A DNA stretch of 38,813 nt from an uncultured Prevotella sp. (GTDB lineage: Bacteria > Bacteroidota > Bacteroidia > Bacteroidales > Bacteroidaceae), in assembly GCA_900315765.1 (NCBI GenBank), contig ONAK01000024.1:1-38813 (forward strand), in the 5' to 3' direction. Below are positions 17,066 to 26,220 of the stretch, in pieces. Below the pieces are notes generated by a model. It had not been told where the DNA came from. It did no database searches and worked only from the letters and a program-made list of their open reading frames with translations. Each line of letters starts with the position of its first letter. Position 1 is the stretch's first letter. The position numbers and the translations under genes were made by a program.

Positions 17066-17410
17066 TCAGAGTGTTGGAGGACCTCGGGTTACGATGTTGC
17101 CACAGCTGTAGGTGCGAAATCCGCACAAGGGCTGGGCATAACTCTTGATACATACATGAACATATAACGTAACAGCCATTACAGCGGCTGCCAACATAGT
17201 CAGCGTCAGGAACTGGCACAGCACGCAGTCGTGATCCCACGAGGCCACCGACGAAAGGTGACCATGACAACTATGGTGTACGCAGTCGTTACACTCGGTA
17301 GTTGTTGTGTCGCCAGTTTCATGAATGTGAATAGACGACAGCAGCAGTATTGGCACAAAAACTGCCAATAGCATCCAAGCCGCCATATGTCGTTTATTCG
17401 CTAGTTTCAT
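17066..17410 (-). CDS. small Cys/His-rich membrane protein, putative metal binding
   Basis: This 114-residue protein starts at MKLANKRHMAAW (17410); the open frame extends further upstream, but the -7 promoter box at 17422-17429 excludes earlier starts. It has an N-terminal hydrophobic segment, then a periplasmic-looking stretch rich in metal ligands (HIHE, CNDCVHHSCHGH, WDHDCVLCQF), then a second membrane segment. DUF2946-like proteins beside metal TonB-dependent receptors have this look, but I cannot name a family with certainty. It is probably cotranscribed with the receptor gene 57 nt downstream. A role in capturing or sensing zinc or copper is inferred. Confidence 0.75.
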   Translation of the reverse strand: MKLANKRHMAAWMLLAVFVPILLLSSIHIHETGDTTTTECNDCVHHSCHGHLSSVASWDHDCVLCQFLTLTMLAAAVMAVTLYVHVCIKSYAQPLCGFRTYSCGNIVTRGPPTL

Positions 17411-17421
17411 ATATTCGGCTG

Positions 17422-17429
17422 CAAAAGTA
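17422..17429 (-). promoter_or_regulatory. -7 box for the metal receptor unit
   Basis: TACTTTTG on the minus strand lies 11 nt before the start codon, so the transcript would be nearly leaderless. No -33 TTTG at the right spacing is seen. Confidence 0.4.
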
Positions 17430-17472
17430 CGAAAAAAACTGCTACAAAGTAACTTTTTTACTTTTTTTTTCG

Positions 17473-17480
17473 TATATTTG
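17473..17480 (+). promoter_or_regulatory. -7 box for the SusC/SusD unit
   Basis: TATATTTG fits TAnnTTTG and lies 23 nt before the chosen ATG at 17504. An upstream in-frame ATG at 17489 would leave almost no leader, which favours 17504. It is divergent from the metal-receptor promoter. Confidence 0.45.
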
Positions 17481-17503
17481 CCACAGATATGTACAATGGA
17501 ACG

Positions 17504-20137
17504 ATGAAAAAGATTATTCAAACTGCTTTATTACTGACACTGACAGTACCTCTGACAGCACAGACGTTACGCGACTCTACGTCAGTGACGGGAGCCACGA
17601 GTACGGTAACGCAGGAACGCATGAACAAAGGTATGATAACCAACTCGCTCGATGCTCTCAGCGGGCAGGCCGCAGGTGTGCAGGTGCAGTCTGGGGGTAA
17701 TCACGAGGCCATGCTGTCGGCAGTACGAGTACGTGGTACCACATCACTCACAGGTGGCAACGACCCGTTGGTGGTGATCGACGGTGTACAATCCGACATC
17801 ATCACACTGAGCACCATCTATCCTGCCGACATCGAAAGTTTTACTATTCTGAAGGACGCATCCGAGACATCACAATATGGTAGCCGCGGTGCTGCCGGTG
17901 TGATACAGGTGGTAACGCGCAAAGGTACAGCTGAACAGTTCCATATAGCCTACGACGGTAGCGTTGGTTTAGAGAGCACCTACAAGAATCTACACATGCT
18001 CAACGCCAGTCAGTTCCGACAGGCAGCCAGCAATTTGGGTATGAGCATACTCGATAAAGGCGCTGATACCGATTTTACCAAAGCCCCTATCCGTACGGGC
18101 CTTGTACAGACTCACCACTTGGCCTTTGGTGGTGGTTCGGAAACGGCCAACTATCGTGCCTCAATTGGTATGACCGACCAAAAGACTACCGTTAAGAACT
18201 ACAATCTGCGTAACTACATAGCCAAGCTCGACTTGCATCAGAAGGCTTTCGACAACCATCTGACAGTTGATCTCGGCGTATTAGGTTCGTTGCAGAACAA
18301 TAATGTTATCCCTTCCAAACAAAAACTATTCTATTCGGCAGCCACCTTTAATCCCACCATCCCAGCTGGAACCAATGCCTCTGGTGGTTACGACGACGTA
18401 ACCGAGGCCTGGTGGATTAATAATCCTTATGCCCTGCTCACCATGAAGGAGGATGAAGACGATGCCCACGTGAATGCACACGCCAAGGCAACCATCAACT
18501 TGGGTTACGGTCTCACCTTGGGCCTTTTCGGTAGCTACTCCTATTCCGACTTTGGCAACGCCCACTATTATCCCACCTACGTGTGGAGTCATGGCGAGGC
18601 CTATCAAGGCGACAAAAAACGCATAGAACTGTTAGGTAATATAGCTCTGAGTTGGAACAGACGTATAGCCATGCGCCACCAGTTGGAGCTGCTGGCACTG
18701 GTAGAGGGAAGCCGGGAAAGGATTAAAGGATTCTATGCCACCTCGTCGAACTTCAACACAAATGCCTTCGGTTACGACAACCTATCTGCTGGATCTATCC
18801 GCCCTTGGGAAGGTACCAATTCTTATAACTATAGCTCGAGCTTAACATCGTATCTGGCTAAGGCACAATATACTTACAACGATCGCTACACACTTAACCT
18901 CAGCACGCGTATCGATGGCTCCTCAAAAGTGGGCGAAAACAATCGTTGGGGTTTCTTCCCCTCTGTCAGTGCCGCCTGGAACGTTTCTAAAGAGCCTTGG
19001 ATGGCGCCGCTCAAGCGAATTATCCCGAAACTCAACCTGCGTGTAGGCTATGGTAAGAGTGGTAATCTTGGTGGTATCGATGCCTTCCTGTCGCAACAGC
19101 TCATTCGCCCCAACGGCGTAGTGAGCGTGGGTGGTATGCCTACCACTACCTTAGGTATCATTCGCAATGCCAATCCCGACCTGAAGTGGGAAATCAAGCG
19201 CACCTTCAACGTAGGTGTGGACATGGCCTTCTGGGACCATAGGATTGTGCTAACAGCCGATTTCTATACCTCGCGTACCACCGACATGCTCTACAACTAC
19301 ACCGTACCCGTACCACCTTTCACTTACGACCATCTGTTGGCCAACCTCGGCAGAATGCGTAACCACGGTCTGGAGATAGGCTTTGGTATCACACCGTTGC
19401 AGAAACAAGATATCGAGCTGAACATCAACATGAACTGGACCTTTGAACGCAACAAGCTTGTAACCCTCAACGGATACTATCAGGGACAATACATTACAGC
19501 GCCCGACGTGCAGGGCATCAGCGATCTCTATGGAGCCGGCTATCATGGGGCCAGTGGTGTGTGCTTCCAGATTGTAGGTCAGCCGTTAGGCGTGTTCTAT
19601 CTGCCTCACTGCAAAGGCTTTACGATAGCAGATGACGGTTCGAAGCGTTACGACCTGACATCAGAGTCATACATCTGTGGACAGGCAACCCCCAAGGCGT
19701 TGATGGGTTCAAACTTTGCCTTCCGTTACAAGCAGTTCGACATCACCATACAAGTAAACGGCGCCTTTGGTCACAAGATATACAACGGTACGGCGCTGGC
19801 CTACATGAATATGGCTTCGCTACCCAACTACAACGTGATGCAGGGAGCACCCGAGATGAATATTCAGGACCAGCACATCAGCGACTACTGGTTGGAACCC
19901 GGCGACTATGTAAACATCGACTATGTCACGTTGGGTTGGAATGTTCCCAACCGCTCCCGCTACATCAGCAAAATGCGCGTGGCCTGTTCTGTAAACAATC
20001 TCGCCACCATCACCTCTTATTCAGGTCTTACACCTATCATCAACTCATCGGTAGTAGATCCTACACTCGGTGTCGACGACAAGCGCACTATACCGCCCTA
20101 CCGCACCTATTCACTCGCACTTAGCATACAGTTCTGA
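17504..20137 (+). CDS. SusC/RagA-family TonB-linked outer-membrane protein, short form
   Basis: This 877-residue protein has a signal peptide (MKKIIQTALLLTLTVPLTAQ) and, within about 25 residues, the plug domain (SLDALSGQAAGVQVQSGG, VRVRGTTSLTGGNDPLVVIDG, FTILKDASETSQYGSRGAAGVIQVVTRKG), followed by a large barrel ending in YRTYSLALSIQF. The carboxypeptidase-regulatory-like domain that usually precedes the plug in SusC proteins is missing, which explains the short length against about 1000 residues. With the SusD-like lipoprotein encoded 63 nt downstream it should form a pedal-bin importer for a glycan or peptide. No glycosidase or sensor gene is adjacent, so the ligand is unknown. Confidence 0.9.
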   Translation: MKKIIQTALLLTLTVPLTAQTLRDSTSVTGATSTVTQERMNKGMITNSLDALSGQAAGVQVQSGGNHEAMLSAVRVRGTTSLTGGNDPLVVIDGVQSDIITLSTIYPADIESFTILKDASETSQYGSRGAAGVIQVVTRKGTAEQFHIAYDGSVGLESTYKNLHMLNASQFRQAASNLGMSILDKGADTDFTKAPIRTGLVQTHHLAFGGGSETANYRASIGMTDQKTTVKNYNLRNYIAKLDLHQKAFDNHLTVDLGVLGSLQNNNVIPSKQKLFYSAATFNPTIPAGTNASGGYDDVTEAWWINNPYALLTMKEDEDDAHVNAHAKATINLGYGLTLGLFGSYSYSDFGNAHYYPTYVWSHGEAYQGDKKRIELLGNIALSWNRRIAMRHQLELLALVEGSRERIKGFYATSSNFNTNAFGYDNLSAGSIRPWEGTNSYNYSSSLTSYLAKAQYTYNDRYTLNLSTRIDGSSKVGENNRWGFFPSVSAAWNVSKEPWMAPLKRIIPKLNLRVGYGKSGNLGGIDAFLSQQLIRPNGVVSVGGMPTTTLGIIRNANPDLKWEIKRTFNVGVDMAFWDHRIVLTADFYTSRTTDMLYNYTVPVPPFTYDHLLANLGRMRNHGLEIGFGITPLQKQDIELNINMNWTFERNKLVTLNGYYQGQYITAPDVQGISDLYGAGYHGASGVCFQIVGQPLGVFYLPHCKGFTIADDGSKRYDLTSESYICGQATPKALMGSNFAFRYKQFDITIQVNGAFGHKIYNGTALAYMNMASLPNYNVMQGAPEMNIQDQHISDYWLEPGDYVNIDYVTLGWNVPNRSRYISKMRVACSVNNLATITSYSGLTPIINSSVVDPTLGVDDKRTIPPYRTYSLALSIQF

Positions 20138-20200
20138 GAATTGATAATTCTTGCTTAGGCAAGCGTACTAAAGAAACGATTAGACAAATGATAATTAAGA

Positions 20201-21745
20201 ATGAAAAAATATATAACCCTCTGCATCATCATCGCACTTGCCTTTACGTCGTGCTCGCTCAACGAAACACCAAGCAGCGAGTTACCCGAGAGTGAGGCCT
20301 ACACATCCAAGGAGAACTTGTATCTCAATACCGTTGCCACCTTATATAATTACATAGGCGGATACGAAGATGGACAGGGACTGCAAGGCACCTGTCGAGG
20401 TATCTACGATCTGCAGACCTTTGGCAGCGACGAGGCCATGATTCCTCAACGTGGTGGCGACTGGTACGATGGTGGTCTGTGGCAAGCCATGTATAAGCAC
20501 TCGTGGACAGCTGGTCACGATTTGATGAAGAATTCATGGATATATCTCTATAAGGTTATCACCCTTTGCAACAGATCGCTCGAGACACTCGACACCTACA
20601 AAACTCTGGCAGGCGAAGATAATCATCGTGCCTGGACAGCCGAGGTGAGAGCGTTACGTGCCATGTATTACTGGTATCTCATCGATCTCTTTGGCGATGT
20701 GCCTTTAGTTACCAACAGCAGCGTTTCGATGAACGAGGTGAAGCGCGAGCAGCGCGCCGTTGTGTTCAACTTCTGCGAAGATGAACTCCTCAGCGTTCTC
20801 AACTTCCTTCCCGACAAAAACAGCACCCACGAGGGCGACTACTACGGGCGTATTACCCAACCCGTGGCATTCTTCATTCTGGCTAAGCTGATGCTGCAGG
20901 CGGAGGTATATACAGGTGTGCCCCGATGGAACGATTGCATCAGCTACTGCAACGAACTGGACTTCCTGGGTTACAGTCTCGAACCTGTTTATAGCTCTAA
21001 CTTCCAGGTTTACAATCAGAATTCAAAGGAGAACATCTTCACCATCCCCATGAACAAGAATCTCTTCTCAAATCAGCAGCAGAACATCATCCGATCGTTG
21101 CACTACCGTCATGCTGCAGCCTACGGTTACAATGGCGAAAATGGTGCTTGCGCCACGCTTAAAACACTACAGGTGTTTGGATATCCCGACGACCTTGATC
21201 CACGTTTCATCGACTGCTACCATTACTCAAATGTATATGGCCCAGAAGGAGAACATGTAACCGACCGGACAGGGAACCCACTGACGTACGAACCCGACAA
21301 GATACAACTTGACCTCAGTGGTTCGCCATACGTAGAGACTGCAGGCGCCCGTATGTTCAAATACCAGTTCGACAAGAATGCCATCAAGGATGGCAAACTG
21401 GTCGACAACGACATCGTACTTTTCCGCTATGCCGATGTGCTGCTGATGCGTGCCGAATGTAATGTGCGATTGGGAAAGGATGGCAGTGCCGACTATAATG
21501 CAGTGAGGAAACGAGCCGGTGCTACAACTCGGGAATGCACTCTGGATAACATCCTCGACGAGCGCTTGTTGGAATTAGCTTGGGAAGGTTGGCGCCGCCC
21601 CGACTTAATCCGCTTCCATCGTTATGGGTCGCTTTACGAAGGACCTGATGCTATCAATGAGTCGGATGGCCACACCGAGGTATTCCCCATCCCAGCAGAT
21701 GTACGGGCATTAAACCAAAATCTTACTCAAAATCCTGGGTATTAA
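20201..21745 (+). CDS. SusD/RagB-family surface lipoprotein
   Basis: This 514-residue lipoprotein has a signal peptide with lipobox FTSC (Cys18), the N-terminal SELPESEAYTSKENL segment, TPR-like helices (WTAEVRALRAMYYWYLIDLFGDVPLVT) and the C-terminal block VRKRAGATTREC, ERLLELAWEGWRRPDLIRF, and the ending FPIPADVRALNQNLTQNPGY. It forms the ligand-binding lid on the SusC-like barrel at the cell surface. It is 63 nt downstream of the susC-like gene; the short hairpin CTTGC/GCAAG (20150-20163) in the gap may tune the ratio of the two products. Length and motifs are complete. Confidence 0.93.
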   Translation: MKKYITLCIIIALAFTSCSLNETPSSELPESEAYTSKENLYLNTVATLYNYIGGYEDGQGLQGTCRGIYDLQTFGSDEAMIPQRGGDWYDGGLWQAMYKHSWTAGHDLMKNSWIYLYKVITLCNRSLETLDTYKTLAGEDNHRAWTAEVRALRAMYYWYLIDLFGDVPLVTNSSVSMNEVKREQRAVVFNFCEDELLSVLNFLPDKNSTHEGDYYGRITQPVAFFILAKLMLQAEVYTGVPRWNDCISYCNELDFLGYSLEPVYSSNFQVYNQNSKENIFTIPMNKNLFSNQQQNIIRSLHYRHAAAYGYNGENGACATLKTLQVFGYPDDLDPRFIDCYHYSNVYGPEGEHVTDRTGNPLTYEPDKIQLDLSGSPYVETAGARMFKYQFDKNAIKDGKLVDNDIVLFRYADVLLMRAECNVRLGKDGSADYNAVRKRAGATTRECTLDNILDERLLELAWEGWRRPDLIRFHRYGSLYEGPDAINESDGHTEVFPIPADVRALNQNLTQNPGY

Positions 21746-21803
21746 GCCAATTGTATTTTACTGCACTGCCAAGCTGATTATCAAATAAATTCTATTGAGA
21801 TAT

Positions 21804-23072
21804 TCAATGCTTTTTCGAGGTCATGATGTTCAAAACCATATCATCGGTTTTACACATGGCCTCGGCACCAATGCTGGTAAGATTGTGGATGCTCTTGTCA
21901 ACACAGTCGTCCACGATACCTTCGTCCTGCGATACGCATTTGCCCTCCATAGCCAGCAGTGCTGACAGCAAAGCCGTGCTGACGCCACTGGTAATCTTCA
22001 ACGAGCACGATGGTTTGGCACCATCACAGATCATACCCGTCAGATTGGCAATCATATTCTTTACAGCATAGCAGATACGCTCGTAGTCGCCTCCCATCAG
22101 GTAGGTAATGCCACAACTTGAACCTATCGAGGCTACCACACAACCGCAGAGTGCCGACAGCTTTCCAAGACTCTGTTTGATATAGATGGCCGTCAAATGA
22201 CTCAGCATCAGGGCACGCAGCAGTTCCTCCTCCGTATTCTCGTTTTCTTTGGCATACACACATACGGGGTTTGTGGCACAGATACCCTGATTACCCGAAC
22301 CTGAGTTACTCATCACGGGAATCATGGCACCACCCATACGGGCATCACAAGCCGAAGCTGTTCGCGAAATAATGTGCGAATAGATGCTGTTACCGAAGAT
22401 GCCTTTGGCCAGCGGACGATCGATGGTCTTACCCAGATTATGACCGTGGTTGCCCTTCAGCGCCTCGCGGGCAGCATTCATATTGTAGGTGCGTGCCTCC
22501 TCAATAAAACGTATCTCGTCCAAAGGAGCGGTAGTTGCAAAGTCGTACACCAGTCGCATGTTCAGTGCTATCTCGTCATCTTCATCGCTCGCCGCAGTCC
22601 TGGCGTAACTGGCATCACCCGAAACAAAATGGGTATGACTGCCTGCGATGATAGCCGTTTCCTGTCGGTCGCCTGCCGATGCAATAATCTCAATGTACAG
22701 TTTGTCGCACTTTCCATCCTTTAACCGGATGTCAATTCTATCCTCCGTGATATATTGTTTGCCCTCTTCAAGTGCCTCAGGAGTAAGGTCCTTCAGCACC
22801 TCCAACTGGTATTCGCTCTTGCCTATGAGCGCACCCAGGGCGATGGCAATGGGAAGTCCTATCATACCTGTGCCTGGAATACCTACACCCATGGCATTCT
22901 TTAGGATATTGGCACTCAGCAGTGCCACAATCTTTTCTGGTTTACAGCCTAACTGCTCTTTAGCTTTTGCCGTACACAGTGCCACCGCCATCGGTTCAGT
23001 ACACCCGATAGCAGGCACCACCTCTTTATGCACCAAAGCTATTATCTGTTCGCGTATATCTTTACTTATCAT
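21804..23072 (-). CDS. UPF0597 / L-cysteine desulfidase family protein (serine dehydratase alpha-like)
   Basis: This 422-residue protein belongs to the CyuA/YhaM family: the GCTEPMAVAL motif at the N-terminus, IPGTGMIGLPIAIALGAL, the SNSGSGNQGI loop, and the Cys-containing GMICDGAKPSCSLK block, whose cysteines bind an iron-sulfur cluster in related enzymes. Family members remove sulfide from L-cysteine or ammonia from L-serine, giving pyruvate in the cytoplasm. The gene is last in a minus-strand run and 23 nt downstream of an acetyltransferase gene. It converges with the SusD gene. Choice between cysteine and serine as substrate is open. Confidence 0.88.
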   Translation of the reverse strand: MISKDIREQIIALVHKEVVPAIGCTEPMAVALCTAKAKEQLGCKPEKIVALLSANILKNAMGVGIPGTGMIGLPIAIALGALIGKSEYQLEVLKDLTPEALEEGKQYITEDRIDIRLKDGKCDKLYIEIIASAGDRQETAIIAGSHTHFVSGDASYARTAASDEDDEIALNMRLVYDFATTAPLDEIRFIEEARTYNMNAAREALKGNHGHNLGKTIDRPLAKGIFGNSIYSHIISRTASACDARMGGAMIPVMSNSGSGNQGICATNPVCVYAKENENTEEELLRALMLSHLTAIYIKQSLGKLSALCGCVVASIGSSCGITYLMGGDYERICYAVKNMIANLTGMICDGAKPSCSLKITSGVSTALLSALLAMEGKCVSQDEGIVDDCVDKSIHNLTSIGAEAMCKTDDMVLNIMTSKKH

Positions 23073-23095
23073 AGATTTTTAATAATGTCGCAAAG

Positions 23096-23557
23096 TTACA
23101 GCACAATTTCCATGGTTGTTTTCTGTACTTTCATGCCCATGTTTTTGTAGAAGGATAATGCGGCATCGTTGCCCTCCCACACATTCAGGGTGATGTTATT
23201 GCATCCAATTGATGCAGCGTAATCGCGCACGTATTCGTACAAAGCCTTGCCAACATGTTTGCCGCGAGCATTTTCATCTACGCAGATGTCATCAATATAC
23301 AGTGTTTTGATGTCCTGCAGCAACTTATCGCCCTTTACTTCGGTTATCTTGCAGAAAGCATGGCCTAACACTCCCCCATCTTCGAAAACAAAGATAGGTT
23401 TGCTGTCATCGCCTATCAGGGCCTCCAGTTCCTGCTCGTTATACTTGGTGGTATAGGGCTTGAACAAATCGGGGCGTAATACATGATGCACCATGTTTAC
23501 CTGATGCAACAGTTCAATAATACCTGGTATATCTTTTATTTCTGCTCTTCTAATCAT
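23096..23557 (-). CDS. GNAT-family N-acetyltransferase
   Basis: This 153-residue protein is of usual length for the family. It starts MIRRAEIKDIPGIIELLHQV and carries the acetyl-CoA loop ENARGKHVGKALYEYV (consensus R/Q-x-x-G-x-G/A), followed by NVWEGNDAALSFYKNMGM, the typical final helix and strand. The substrate is not predictable. It lies between the Cu/Zn permease (73 nt gap) and the UPF0597 gene (23 nt gap); the order suggests cotranscription with the latter. Confidence 0.9.
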   Translation of the reverse strand: MIRRAEIKDIPGIIELLHQVNMVHHVLRPDLFKPYTTKYNEQELEALIGDDSKPIFVFEDGGVLGHAFCKITEVKGDKLLQDIKTLYIDDICVDENARGKHVGKALYEYVRDYAASIGCNNITLNVWEGNDAALSFYKNMGMKVQKTTMEIVL

Positions 23558-23630
23558 CGTTTAAATTAATTAATTATTTAGCTAACTCTTTTTGCATCTC
23601 CAGTCCTATCTTGTTCCAATAAGGTAGGTG

Positions 23631-24860
23631 CTACTTTCGTCCCTTGAACGTATAACCAATACCCTCAACTGCTGTGCGGATGGCCTCTTCGGTGGCAGTA
23701 CCTTTGATAGTAAGGGTGTTGGCAGATGCACTGGCCTTAGCTTTCTCAACGCCAGGCAAATCCTCAACGGCACGAACCACGGCAGCCTCGCAATGACTGC
23801 AATGCATGTCCTCAACGCGATAGATGGTTACATCGGGGGCTAACGTTTTTTGGGTGGTAAACTTGCTGAAAAACTTCATCATAAGCGCAAATATAATTAA
23901 TAATGTTAATACTGTGGCACAAACAATCTTGAACACACTTGGCATAGCCGACTCATTCATGCAGCAAGCATCCTGAACGGCAACGGCAAAGTCGAGCCCT
24001 ATAGCATTGAGCAGCAGGCCGAAGAGAACGGCAAAGCCTACGATGGTCATCAGATAAATCGATGTAAAACGACACCCCATCGACTTATGAACCACCAGGA
24101 TTGATGCGAGATTAACGGCAGGCCCTGCCATCAGCATCACCAATGCTGCACCAGGCGAGAGTCCCTTCATCATCAGCGCGGCTGCCACGGGGATGCTACC
24201 CGTAGAACAGATATACATCGGCACTGCAATGATCAGAATCACCAGCATCTGCAACAATGGCTGACTGCCGAAACTGAGGAAAAACTCATCAGGCACAGCC
24301 ACCTGAATCAGCGCTGCTACAATCAGTCCGATAAGCAGTCGCAGACCGATGTCGCGAAGCATATCGTAATAGGCATATCGCAGAACACGCCAAATTCTGT
24401 TTCCACTTTCCACCTCACACGAACAGTTGTCGATGCTGGAGATATCATCCTCGCGAACCAGTCGGTTCACCAGCAGTCCGCCGCAAACACCGGTGATAAG
24501 TGCAGCCACAGGACGGATAATGGCAAAGCCAAGTCCCATCAGCGAGAATGTGGCTAGGATAGAGTCGATACCCGTCTGTGGTGTGGCAATCAAGAACGAG
24601 GCAATGGCTCCCTTCGAAGCCTTCTCGTTCCTCAAACCAATAGCAGTTGGGATTACTCCGCACGAACACAGTGGCAGGGGTACACCCAAGAGTGCCGCCC
24701 AAAGCACTGAAAACTTATTATTACGCGAAAGATAATTTGCATAAAACCTCTGCGGCACAAACACATGTAGCACGCCTGCGATGAGGAATCCCAGCAGCAG
24801 ATAGGGAGCCATCTCGCAAACCACGTTCAATAACGATATGAAGAAACTATGTATATCCAT
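23631..24860 (-). CDS. SO_0444-family Cu/Zn efflux permease fused to an HMA domain
   Basis: This 409-residue inner-membrane protein has about eight to ten membrane segments of the permease family typified by SO_0444 (two repeats, VPLPLCSCGVIPTA with C65 and C67, and the second-half motif MYICSTGSIPVAAALMMKGL). Cysteines also occur in a cytoplasmic loop (CSC) and in DACCMNES. A C-terminal heavy-metal-associated domain (about 344-409) carries MHCSHC with C354 and C357. It likely exports copper or zinc, the HMA domain delivering or sensing the metal. It follows the nitroreductase gene by 8 nt. In frame after its TAG stop codon there are 18 sense codons before TAA. Confidence 0.88.
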   Translation of the reverse strand: MDIHSFFISLLNVVCEMAPYLLLGFLIAGVLHVFVPQRFYANYLSRNNKFSVLWAALLGVPLPLCSCGVIPTAIGLRNEKASKGAIASFLIATPQTGIDSILATFSLMGLGFAIIRPVAALITGVCGGLLVNRLVREDDISSIDNCSCEVESGNRIWRVLRYAYYDMLRDIGLRLLIGLIVAALIQVAVPDEFFLSFGSQPLLQMLVILIIAVPMYICSTGSIPVAAALMMKGLSPGAALVMLMAGPAVNLASILVVHKSMGCRFTSIYLMTIVGFAVLFGLLLNAIGLDFAVAVQDACCMNESAMPSVFKIVCATVLTLLIIFALMMKFFSKFTTQKTLAPDVTIYRVEDMHCSHCEAAVVRAVEDLPGVEKAKASASANTLTIKGTATEEAIRTAVEGIGYTFKGRK

Positions 24861-24868
24861 CAGCTATT

Positions 24869-25558
24869 TCATGCCCATTCAAAGTTTTCTTTTCCTGCGC
24901 CTACTTCGAAATGATACTTCGCAATGCCGAGATCCAACTTGGTATAACCAATCAGCGAGAAGCTTCTTTTAGCGATAACCTGAGCAGGCTTGCCGTCTCT
25001 GGCAGGTATATATTCAAAAAAGAACTTCTGCTGGTTTACTGCTGTTGGGGCAAGTAGAGCTGCTTCGACACCCTTACGGAACCACGAAGGGGTGATGTCG
25101 CTGGTGTTGCTCACTTTCTCTATGGTTTTAACCTTATGGCTCACACCTTCGTTATCACCATATCCGATAGCGATATAGGTCTTGATAACCTCGCCTTCTT
25201 CGAGTACGTAGGTGTCTGGTATCTTTGAGTAACTGAGTCCTACCCAACAAGTATTCAGCCCGAGTGTCTGAGCCAGAAGAACCAGTTGTTCTCCGTAATA
25301 GCCAATACGCTCATCAAGATCATCAGCTTTTTGACCAGCCATAACCAGGTAGTTGCTGACATTGGAAAATTTTCCATACTTGGCCAGCTTTCCTTGAAAA
25401 GCCTTTGGCTCATTCTTAATCAACTGGATATGCAGATGTCCTTTTCGGTTCTGCTCCTCAATCGCATTTTCCAGTACTTTGACAGTGTCATCTGTCAATG
25501 GCTGTTGTTTGTATGCCCTTACGCTATGGCGGGCTTTTATTGCTTCTTCTATATTCAT
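24869..25558 (-). CDS. nitroreductase-family flavoprotein
   Basis: This 229-residue protein starts at MNIEEAIKARHSVRAY; the R-x-S-x-R motif (R10, S12, R14) binds the FMN phosphate. The frame is open further upstream into the DoxX gene, but this ATG, which lies 1 nt after the DoxX stop codon, gives a standard N-terminus. The C-terminal half resembles the putative TM-nitroreductase group (ESWFRKG-like WFRKGVEAALLAPTAVNQQ segment). It should reduce nitro groups or quinones with NAD(P)H in the cytoplasm. It lies in an operon with DoxX upstream and the Cu/Zn permease downstream. Confidence 0.88.
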   Translation of the reverse strand: MNIEEAIKARHSVRAYKQQPLTDDTVKVLENAIEEQNRKGHLHIQLIKNEPKAFQGKLAKYGKFSNVSNYLVMAGQKADDLDERIGYYGEQLVLLAQTLGLNTCWVGLSYSKIPDTYVLEEGEVIKTYIAIGYGDNEGVSHKVKTIEKVSNTSDITPSWFRKGVEAALLAPTAVNQQKFFFEYIPARDGKPAQVIAKRSFSLIGYTKLDLGIAKYHFEVGAGKENFEWA

Positions 25559-25559
25559 G

Positions 25560-25985
25560 TTATTCTTTTGAGTTGTTACAGAGTTTCTTGCAATACTTCC
25601 AACCACCTGTTGACCACAGGGCGAGGAATACGAGTACCGGTTGGAAGAACAGGCGGATGAGACGGGCCTGGTCTGTATCGAGACCAAATGCGTCGATATG
25701 GTTCACATACTGGTTGATGTTACCAGGGAAGATGAGTACATAGAAGAGTGCAAGCAGTGCACCAACGAGTGCTTTTTTCTTCACAAGGAACAGCATACTT
25801 AGGCCGAGAGCAATCTCTACCACACCCGATGCCAGTACTACGAAATCAGTAAAGCCTGGACTGAACTGAAGCCATGTGGGTACCTGTGCTACGAACTCCT
25901 GACGCGCTATTGTCAGATGACTGATGCCTGCATAGGTCATAAACAGACCTAATAATAGGCGGAAAGATATCCTGATATATTTCAT
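25560..25985 (-). CDS. DoxX-like membrane protein
   Basis: This 141-residue protein has four predicted membrane segments and the DoxX-type opening LLLGLFMTYAGISHLT, followed by FVVLASGVVEIALGLSMLF. DoxX-like proteins are inner-membrane proteins linked to thiol and oxidative-stress functions, though their biochemistry is weakly known. It is the first gene of the minus-strand operon (nitroreductase 1 nt after, permease next). A promoter-like sequence lies at 26034-26064. Confidence 0.85.
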   Translation of the reverse strand: MKYIRISFRLLLGLFMTYAGISHLTIARQEFVAQVPTWLQFSPGFTDFVVLASGVVEIALGLSMLFLVKKKALVGALLALFYVLIFPGNINQYVNHIDAFGLDTDQARLIRLFFQPVLVFLALWSTGGWKYCKKLCNNSKE

Positions 25986-26033
25986 AATTTGTGCTGTTTG
26001 TTTACTTATTTATTCCATTTTCTTTTACCGCTG

Positions 26034-26064
26034 CAAAGGTAAGAATAATAACTTATATCGCAAG
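26034..26064 (-). promoter_or_regulatory. promoter of the DoxX operon
   Basis: On the minus strand, CTTG (26061-26064), 19 nt spacing and TACCTTTG (26034-26041) fit the Bacteroidetes pattern, about 50 nt before the start codon. Small palindromes nearby (ATCGC/GCGAT at 26057-26068, CGATTAATCG at 26065-26074, TAAACT/AGTTTA at 26075-26093) may be operator sites. Confidence 0.45.
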
Positions 26065-26181
26065 CGATTAATCGTAAACTTTAAGAGAGTTTAACAATGC
26101 ATCGTAAGCGACATAATAGGTGATATATCTAAATACTTTTAAAATTAATGGGTAAAATAGCAAAATTTGCTTTTTATTCAT

Positions 26182-26189
26182 TATATTTG
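26182..26189 (+). promoter_or_regulatory. -7 box for umuDC
   Basis: TATATTTG fits TAnnTTTG and lies 31 nt before the umuD start codon. No -33 TTTG at the right spacing is seen, and I cannot identify a LexA site. Confidence 0.45.
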
Positions 26190-26220
26190 CAGAATAAAAA
26201 AGAATAAGTATGAAATTGAG

